Source of the DNA: Struthio camelus
Lineage: Eukaryota; Chordata; Aves; Struthioniformes; Struthionidae
DNA: 64,000 bases
Reading direction: 5' to 3'
NCBI RefSeq assembly: GCF_040807025.1
Contig: NC_090982.1
Coordinates: forward strand, 77,851,931 to 77,915,930
Below the pieces are notes generated by a model that saw only the letters and a program-made list of their open reading frames with translations, ran no database searches and had not been told where the DNA came from. The translations under genes and the position numbers were made by a program. Below are positions 57,455 to 64,000 of the stretch, in pieces. Within the stretch, counting starts at the first letter, position 1, and every line of letters begins with the position of its first letter.

Positions 57455-57470
57455 CCGCCAGGGGGCGCTG
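57455..57470 (+). promoter_or_regulatory. Candidate CTCF-binding site in the PIGO promoter
   Basis: CCGCCAGGGGGCGCTG is a near-perfect forward match to the CTCF core (CCASCAGGGGGCGCT). It sits upstream of the minisatellite and about 100 bases left of the exon 1 donor. Binding is inferred from motif strength only. CpGs inside the motif make binding potentially methylation-sensitive. Confidence 0.6.
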
Positions 57471-57479
57471 CCGCCGCCG

Positions 57480-57568
57480 CCCGCCCGCCGCCGCCGCCGC
57501 TCTTGGCCCACGGCCGCGCGCGCGCTTCCGGCGGAGGCGGCGGCTCACGCCGGGCCCGGCGGCCGCAG
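57480..57568 (+). other. PIGO: PIGO non-coding first exon (start uncertain)
   Basis: A donor 'ggccgcag|gtggga' (GT at 57569-57570) ends the GC-rich stretch. The next acceptor with a recognised coding exon is at 59532. The exon contains no start codon in frame with PIGO, so it would be 5' UTR. Its left border is a guess within the CpG island. Confidence 0.4.
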
Positions 57569-57604
57569 GTGGGAGGGGAGCGCGGGGCGGCGGGGCGCGG
57601 GCCG

Positions 57605-58780
57605 TGCCGGGGGGCGGGAGGGGCGTCGGGGTGGTGGGGGTGTGCGGGCCTCCGAGGGGTGTCGGGGGTGGTGGGGGTGTGCGGGCCTCCGAGGGGTGTC
57701 GGGGGGCGGGAGGGGTGTCGGGGTGGTGGGGGTGTGCGGGCCTCCGAGGGGTATCAGGGGGGTGGGAGGGGTGTCGGGGTGGTGGGGGTGTGCGGGCCTC
57801 CGAGGGGTGTCGGGGTGGTGGGGGTGTGCGGGCCTCCGAGGGGTGTCGGGGGGGTGGGAGGGGTGTCGGGGTGGTGGGGGTGTGCGGGCCTCCGAGGGGT
57901 GTCGGGGGTCGGAAGGGGTGTCGGGGTGGTGGGGGTGTGCGGGCCTCCGAGGGGTGTCGGGGGTGGTGGGGGTGTGCGGGCCTCCGAGGGGTGTCGGGGG
58001 GGTGGGAGGGGCGTCGGGGTGGTGGGGGTGTGCGGGCCTCCGAGGGGTGTCCGGGGGTCGGGAGGGGCGTCGGGGTGGTGAGGGTGTGCGGGCCTCCGAG
58101 GGGTGTCGGGGGGGTGGGAGGGGCGTCGGGGTGGTGAGGGTGTGCGGGCCTCCGAGGGGTGTCGGGGGGCGGGAGGGGTGTCGGGGGTGGTGGGGGTGTG
58201 CGGGCCTCCGAGGGGTGTCGGGGGGCGGGAGGGGTGTCGAGGTGGTGGGGGTGTGCGGGCCTCCGAGGGGTGTCGGGGGGCGGGAGGGGTGTCGGGGGTG
58301 GTGGGGGTGTGCGGGCCTCCGAGGGGTGTCGGGGGGCGGGAGGGGTGTCGGGGGTGGTGGGGGTGTGCGGGCCTCCGAGGGGTGTCGGGGGGCGGGAGGG
58401 GTGTCGGGGGTGGTGGGGGTGTGCGGGCCTCCGAGGGGTGTCGGGGGGCGGGAGGGGTGTCGGGGGTGGTGGGGGTGTGCGGGCCTCCGAGGGGTGTCGG
58501 GGGGCGGGAGGGGTGTCGGGGGTGGTGGGGGTGTGCGGGCCTCCGAGGGGTGTCGGGGGGGCGGGAGGGGTGTCGGGGGTGGTGGGGGTGTGCGGGCCTC
58601 CGAGGGGTGTCGGGGGGCGGGAGGGGTGTCGGGGTGGTGGGGGTGTGCGGGCCTCCGAGGGGTGGTGGGGGTGTGCGGGCCTCCGAGGGGTGTCGGGGGG
58701 CGGGAGGGGTGTCGGGGTGGTGGGGGTGTGCGGGCCTCCGAGGGGTGTCAGGGGGGCGGAAGGGGCGTCGGGGTGCTGGT
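57605..58780 (+). repeat. G-rich minisatellite in PIGO intron 1 (22 core copies, main period 56 bp)
   Basis: The core 'gcgggcctccgaggggtgtc' (with minor changes) recurs 22 times. Positions of 'cctccgag' are 57649, 57686, 57741, 57797, 57833, 57889, 57943, 57981, 58037, 58093, 58149, 58205, 58260, 58316, 58372, 58428, 58484, 58540, 58597, 58652, 58680 and 58735. The main spacing is 55-57 bp. Shorter spacings of 36-38 bp and one of 28 bp mark copies that lack one sub-unit ('ggggcgggaggggtgtcg'). The array lacks stop codons in most frames and so produces long Gly/Arg/Val-rich frames on + and Pro/His-rich frames on -, none accepted as coding. Runs of G on one strand give strong quadruplex potential. 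Confidence 0.97.
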
Positions 58781-59470
58781 GCTTTCTAGGGCTCCGAGGG
58801 GTGTCGGGGTGCTGGTGATGTCTGGGGCTCCAAGAGGTGTTGGGGGGTGGGAGGGGTGTCGGGGTGCTGGCAGTGTCCGGGGCTCCGAGGGGTCTCAGGT
58901 GGGTGAGAGGAGTATCGGAGTGCTGGGACGTTGCTGTGCTGGACAAGGGGTTGGGGGGGGTGTGCAAGGGGCCTGGCGGGTGGGAGAGTTGTCAGGCTGC
59001 CCAGCGGTGGCTGGGGGGTACAAGGGTGGCTGAGGTGCAGTGTGGCGGCTGGGGTGTAGGAAGGGGAATAAGGAGACCCGCTGGTTAGTCAGGGAGATTG
59101 GGGTTGTAAGGGTTGTTAGGGTTGTTGGGGAGTACGAGAGATGACAGGGCACAGCGTGGTGACTGAGGGGCAGGAAGGGTGTCAGGGTGCTGGGTGGTGG
59201 CTCTGGGGTAGGAGGGAGGTTGGGGATGAGGGTAGCTGGGGATTGGAAGGGTGTTGGGGTGCTAGGTGGTGGTTGGGGGTACAAGGGGTGGTGGTTGGAG
59301 ACTACGCAAGGTGTCAGGCAGTAACCCAGCGAGTATGAGGGAGGCTGGTGTCAGGGCAGAGGATGATGGCTGGGGGGGCTCTGAGGAGTATCAGGGCACA
59401 GCAGGATGTGAGGGGTGTTAGGGTGCAGGACAGTGCAGGGATGGGGGGCGACCAGGTTCTGGCAGGGGCA
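58781..59470 (+). repeat. Decayed right flank of the minisatellite
   Basis: To the right of the regular array the same words persist in degraded form: 'ggggctccaagaggtgttgg', 'ggggctccgaggggtctcag', 'gtgtcagggtgctgggtggt', 'gtgttggggtgctaggtggt' and 'gggtgttagggtgcagg'. Spacing becomes irregular and identity falls toward 59470, just before exon 2 of PIGO. I read this as older copies of the same array. Confidence 0.7.
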
Positions 59471-59533
59471 GGTTGGGGGTACCTGGCCCAGATTGACCAT
59501 CGGGGGCTGAATGTTCCTGTCCTTCCCTGCAGG

Positions 59534-62500
59534 ATGCAGCGGTGGCCAGTCCTGCTCTTCCTGGCCTGGGTCTGCTTTCTTTTCTTTGCTGGTATCGGGC
59601 TCTTCATGAGTGGCTTCCTGCTCACCCGGATTGAGCTTGCCAACAGCAGTTCCTGCTCAGACCCCCTCACACCACCACCTTGGGACAGGCAGAGCCTCCC
59701 GCCGGGCTCCTGCTGGATGCCCCAGCGCTTTTCTAAGGCTGTGCTAGTCATCATTGATGCCCTCCGGTTTGAGTTTGCCTGGTTCAACCCGGCCAATGTG
59801 AGCCCACTGCCATATGAGAACAAGCTGAGTTTCCTGCACCACCTAGCAACCTCCCAGCCCCGTCATGCCCGCCTCTACCGCTTCCGAGCCGATCCCCCCA
59901 CTGCCACCATGCAGCGCATCAAGGGCCTCACCACCGGCTCGTTGCCGACTTTCATCGACGTGGGTAGCAACTTTGCCACCTATGCAATCCAGGAGGACAA
60001 CCTGCTGGCACAGCTGGTGCAGAACGGTATGTGTGCTGGGGGTGGAGTCCGGCTGGGAGAGGCCATGCATAAAGCCCAGGTCAGCATTTGTGTGGGACCT
60101 TTAATCCTCTCTTCCCCTGGGAAGGGGACCGGGTGCAACACCTCAACCCTTTCACTCAAGGGTCCTTGGCTGAAGACCACAGGGGTCTCAGTCAGCGTGG
60201 TCACGCAGGCAGGGTTTCTCTGCCTTGTGCTGGGGGTGAGAGGCAGCTGTAACCTTGGGTAGAATTTCTTCAAAGACAATGAGAGAACAGGTAATAACAG
60301 CCGTACTAATGGTGACTGTTGCAAGGTCACCGCCAGGAGCCGCTCTGGGAAGCCAAGGGCATTGCCAATCAGTCGTGTTTGCATTCAGGTGAGATGCACA
60401 AGGCGGGAGGAGCCGGTGCCAGGTACGCTGTGGAGGTGTCACGCAGGCAGCAGGCCTGCCCAGCCAGCCGCCTGCGAGTGTTAGGCAACTACCTTATCTC
60501 ACTCTCTATGTAATTTGGTGCTGCATGCATATATTTAGAGAGCGCAGCTTTAAAGAGCATCTTGTTAGGGTGGGACGATGGAGTAGAGAAAAAGGGACAG
60601 GGTGCAGTCCTGTGAGACCCAGAGAGATTCCCTTCCAGGGCTCCAGCTGGCACAAATACCAGTAGTGCCTGTGCCTAGGATGGGGTGACACTACTGAGTT
60701 GTCAGCTCCCCATGTACGAGGGTAAGATGGGCAAATGCAGTAAATCATCAGTAGTGAAAAATGCTAGAAGGAAACCCCGTGCTGTAGCAGCAGCTGCAGA
60801 GGAGACAGTTCCTGCTCCCAAACTGAAATCGCTCTGAAATCCCGGAGGGGGTAGCTGGCAATAGGTAGGAGAAGCAGAGTGAAGACAATTGGAAACATCC
60901 GTGCTTTTGCCTTCTCTGCATTTGCAAAACCACTGCTGTCGTGTTTAAAGTCTGAGCCTAGGACTGAAGGCTTCTGCCCAGCCCCTGTCTGTCTGTAGCC
61001 ATCTTTTGTCTTGTATTCTACAGTGTGACTGTGAGGCCTTTGGTTTGAGACAGGAGGGTTCTTTCCTGCGCTTCCCTTCGTAAGTGCTGCAGTGATACAA
61101 ATAAGTAACTTTTTAGCCTGTTCAATCCATGGATCTTTCAGCTGAGGGGACATGTCAGAGCTTAATGATAGGTGATGAGGTTGAGCTGCTGGATTTGGTG
61201 CTGGGACCACTTGTAGGCTTAGGAACAGGGCTAACCGTTCCCCACATTCAGATTTGTTGACAACCAGCTGGAGTTTTTAATTGTCAGTCACTTCAAGTGT
61301 GGGTGGGAGAAGAGCTCCAGACCCTGTCCTGGATCTGCCCAGACTCTTTGCACTAGTGTGGATATGAGCATGACTCCAGCAGGCTCCTTGCTCTGATTAA
61401 TTCCTTTCTTGCTTCCCCAGGAAGGAGAGTGGTCTTCATGGGAGACGACACTTGGGAAGGACTCTTCCCCAATAAGTTTTTCCGCTCGTATTTCTTCCCT
61501 TCTTTTAATGTGAAGGATCTTCATACTGTGGATGATGGGATCCTGCAGCATCTCTATCCAACTGGTAAGCAGCTCTTCCCCAGGGGCCAGCTGCACCTTT
61601 ATGTTATGCTGGGGTCCTAGTGCAAATTTGGGGTAGAACTGAAGAGTTTTTTCTTTTCTGGAGTGGCAGCGGGCAGTCATACCTGCTTGTGGCTGTAGCC
61701 CATGGACTACAGTGCCCTAGCTGGATTTCCACAGATAAGCCAGCTTTCAGGGATGACAAGCCATTTCTCTAAATGCCTCTCCTCCATTTGGGAGAGGACA
61801 CAGCTTGTTAGGACTCGTCCACAGTTTAGGCTTCTATAGCTGTCCTAGAAATACACTGCTAGGATGGAGCAGGAAGGACGTCTCTTTCTTCAAACTTAAC
61901 CTTGAAGGGGCCATTTGATCTGTGGCTGCCTGGGCAGGCCCACAGTGCTATAGGAAATACTCACCTGGAGCAGCTACTGGAGTGGGAGGCTGACGCACAG
62001 CACTGCTCTCAGCAGGATATTTGTGGCTCCCAGTCTTGGGGAGAGGGTGAAATGTGACACTGGTGTATGAATTTTAGGTAATTTCAGACTTCTCTTTGAG
62101 GCCCTAGGACTAAGGGGAACGCACCTTGTTTAGTCTGTGTATAAATCTAAGTAAACAAAGATTGCAATGGTCTTTCATGAGGAAGGTGGAAAAGTTGCCC
62201 CAGTGGTGAGTTCCACCTTGTGGGAGAAATGCAATTAGTCATTTAACTGCAAATAAGTTGGTTCTCATGTGTGGAGATCCTGGAGCAAACAGGAAGGGCC
62301 AGAAGTAACTTAATAGATGAGGACAGTCTTGGTGCACCAGGCCCTTGTCCTGGGTGGGACACGAAGGGGCACATTGATGAGTCTGACCTAAAACGTCTCT
62401 GGGAAAGGGCTGGAGTTCTGAGTTCTCCTTTTCCTGACCCTCTCCTTGGTTTAGCTCGGTTTGTCATTCTGAGTTAAGTGTATTTCAAGGTAACTTGGGT

Positions 62501-63594
62501 AACATTGGGCCATTCCTCTCCTGAGGGGCGGTGAATGAAAAACATGGATATTGGCTTGCTTGCTGGGTGTCCAGCTGCCCTCAGCGTTGCACCAGGGCAC
62601 CTACAGACCGATAGGGTGCCTTCATTGCATGCCTGTACTGGCCTGCTTGACCACTGGGATTGAAGAGGGCATGAGGGGAAGAAACGGGTATTTCCAAAGG
62701 CACTCAGAAAGCTCTGGCAGGAGGAGCCAGCAGTAGGGCACTTGTCCAAATCCCAGGCTAGCATCTGATAAGGCTCCTCTTATTCTGCAGTGGATGATGG
62801 TGAATGGGACTTGCTGATTGCTCACTTCCTTGGTGTGGACCACTGTGGGCACAAACATGGACCTGACCATCCTGAAATGGCTAAGAAGCTCACTCAGATG
62901 AATGAGATGCTCAGGTGATCGGAGTGGCTGTGGGGGTTTAGCAGCTTGCCTCTTTCTTCGCCCAGACTGGTGGGGTTTTCCTCAAGTGTTTACAGACACA
63001 GAGGGCAACAGAGAACACGTATTGTGCCGGTTACCACAGAGAACGGCTTTGACCAGCGGCAGCTGGCACCCCAGCTGTGCCACAGGGCAGTGTCAGTGCA
63101 TGTGTGTTCATGTTGGAGTGACAAATCCAAAGTAAGATCAGCCTGAAACTTGTTCCTGGCGACATCCCTTCTGAATTGTCTGATGCATATGTTGCCCTGG
63201 GACCTGGGTGTTCATTCTTGCTAGCTACATCTACAAGGGCTTTTGTCAGTTTGAGTGGGAAAAAAGGTTGATTCCTTGATCAGTTGGTACAGCTCTGAAG
63301 CAGCACTTAGTTTTGTTCAGCTCTTTGTGTAGGCCTCACCTCCATGGTGCACGCAGTTTGGCGGAGATACGTCCTCTCTCAGCTGTGCAACCAGGGCAGA
63401 GGGTTGGGGTTGACCTTCTTTATCCTGGTGACAGGTCCTTGGTAGATCATCTGGGAAATGACACCCTGCTTCTGGTGGCTGGGGACCATGGCATGACGGA
63501 GACTGGAGACCATGGTGGGAACAGCGAGAAAGAAGTGAATGCAGCACTGTTTGTGTACAGCAAAACACCCCTATTTGGCACCGGCCCTCCCGAG
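59534..63594 (+). CDS. PIGO: GPI ethanolamine phosphate transferase 3 (PIG-O), 5' part; continues past the window
   Basis: Four coding exons are present: 59534-60026 (exon opens at 59533), 61421-61564, 62791-62914 and 63435-63594. Phases match, giving 307 codons of a protein that is about 1090 residues in human. Residues 5-30 form an N-terminal membrane anchor ([18 protein letters not shown]), followed by a potential N-glycosylation site NSS at 37-39. Alkaline-phosphatase-superfamily motifs are intact. These are Asp75 in 'VIIDALRF', the 'PPTATMQR' motif (121-128) with the expected Thr nucleophile, '[10 protein letters not shown]' (133-142), 'FMGDDTW' (170-176), '[10 protein letters not shown]' (227-236) and '[14 protein letters not shown]' (269-282). 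The enzyme adds ethanolamine phosphate to the third mannose of GPI precursors in the ER, acting with PIGF. The start agrees with the family (MQ.. directly before the hydrophobic helix); in-frame codons upstream lie in the intron. The later exons with the multi-pass membrane domain are beyond 64000. Confidence 0.97.
60027..61420 (+). other. PIGO: PIGO intron 2
   Basis: It runs from donor 'aacg|gtatgt' to acceptor 'gcttccccag|gaagg'. If retained, the frame continues for about 78 codons to a stop at 60260-60262, which would truncate the enzyme after the first membrane helix and first catalytic motifs. I see no gene or clear repeat inside. Confidence 0.85.
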
Positions 63595-64000
63595 GTGAGA
63601 GGATGTTGATGCTTAGGGAATTTTAGGCTACTGCCTGAGGTGACCTCCAGGGAGAAAACTGCATCCTGGGGTTACAGAGAGTAGCAGTTCGATGAGGATT
63701 GTTCAGATTGAGAGGGCCAGGGAGTCTGTCACCCTTCCTGAGAGAACAGGGGAAAGTCTGACACAGGATGCAGATAGTGTAAGTTTAAAAGATAGGAATG
63801 TGATTAACGTCAGTTTCTGTTGAACAAAATCCATCTTATTGATTAGTAAAAAAATCTGATCGCAAAAACAGACTGCAGATGGGGTGAATGCAGGTTCTGT
63901 TGGGCTGTTTCACTTCTGTAGTAAATCTTTAGCACTTGGCTTGCTGCAGGGCTGAATGAGTGACAGGGCAGACAGCTCCCCTCAGGCCTCCAGGAGAGGG
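63595..64000 (+). other. PIGO: PIGO intron 5 (partial)
   Basis: The donor 'ccgag|gtgaga' opens this intron, and no acceptor with a PIGO-like exon follows before the window ends. It contains no recognisable feature. Confidence 0.75.

Larger units (their letters stand above)
57180..57620 (+). promoter_or_regulatory. PIGO: PIGO CpG-island promoter
   Basis: This is a dense CpG region about 0.6 kb after the STOML2 poly(A) site, with no TATA box. It holds a 19-G tract (57397-57415), a strong CTCF-like site (57455-57470), CCG repeats (57471-57500), an NRF1-like 'gcgcgcgcgc' near 57515 and an ETS-like 'cttccgg' near 57525. The non-coding first exon appears to lie at its right end. Confidence 0.65.

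Noticed and set aside
10570-57470. CTCF loop joining the two candidate sites
   Set aside because: The left motif is on the minus strand and the right one on plus, which is a divergent pair. Loops normally need convergent motifs.
57605-58780. CRISPR-like array because of regular repeats
   Set aside because: The repeats are contiguous with no unique spacers, in an intron of a vertebrate gene, and no cas genes are present. It is a minisatellite.
57183-59033. Very long open frames on both strands across the minisatellite (594 aa on -, 582 aa on +)
   Set aside because: They follow from stop-free G-rich repeats. The repeat period of 56 is not a multiple of three, frames exist on both strands, and no domain or splice signal supports coding.
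59348-59533. Upstream in-frame Met at 59348 as the PIGO start
   Set aside because: It lies before the acceptor at 59532, inside repeat-derived intron 1. The family start is directly before the hydrophobic anchor at 59534.

Overview
This is vertebrate nuclear DNA. Genes are split by GT-AG introns, CpG-island promoters are present, and there are decayed CR1-type LINE 3' ends and weak MIR-like SINE pieces. The CR1 remnants and compact GC-rich gene block suggest a sauropsid (turtle, crocodilian or bird); I cannot decide which from sequence alone. Three protein-coding genes are recognisable, all on the + strand: ATOSB (FAM214B), STOML2 and the 5' part of PIGO. From established knowledge of human 9p13.3, the same order and orientation occur there (UNC13B - FAM214B - STOML2 - PIGO - FANCG - VCP), so this is a conserved syntenic block. 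FANCG and VCP would lie beyond the right edge. UNC13B would be expected, on the opposite strand, to the left.

Region 1-42 kb: no recognised protein gene. It holds a CpG-island promoter at about 9.12-9.60 kb with three CCAAT/ATTGG boxes and GC boxes, preceded by a degenerate G-rich minisatellite (8.44-9.06 kb). It also holds CR1 remnants (3.8-4.0 and 30.3-30.7 kb), microsatellites, a 21-G tract at 35.97 kb, a GC-rich patch with an RFX X-box-like site at 19.47 kb, and a pair of unidentified coding-like exons at 40.56-40.68 and 41.27-41.47 kb. The 9.4-kb island or the 35.8-36.4 kb region may contain the ATOSB promoter; this is inference.

Region 42.7-50.15 kb: ATOSB, seven coding exons encoding 602 residues, followed by a 3' UTR of about 1.65 kb that ends at a canonical AATAAA only about 330 bp before the STOML2 start codon. 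Region 50.2-56.6 kb: STOML2, ten coding exons, 359 residues, complete, with a CpG-island promoter carrying NRF1-like and ETS-like sites. Region 57.2-64 kb: PIGO promoter CpG island with a strong CTCF-like site, a non-coding first exon, an intron 1 dominated by a minisatellite of 22 near-perfect copies (main period 56 bp), then four coding exons covering the membrane anchor and the catalytic alkaline-phosphatase-like motifs. The gene runs off the right edge.

The genes do not form a pathway. ATOSB is a nuclear transcriptional regulator, STOML2 a mitochondrial inner-membrane SPFH scaffold, and PIGO an ER enzyme of GPI-anchor synthesis. Their link is close, same-strand packing. The most unusual structures are the PIGO intron minisatellite, with its gradient from homogeneous to decayed copies, and the orphan exon pair upstream of ATOSB.
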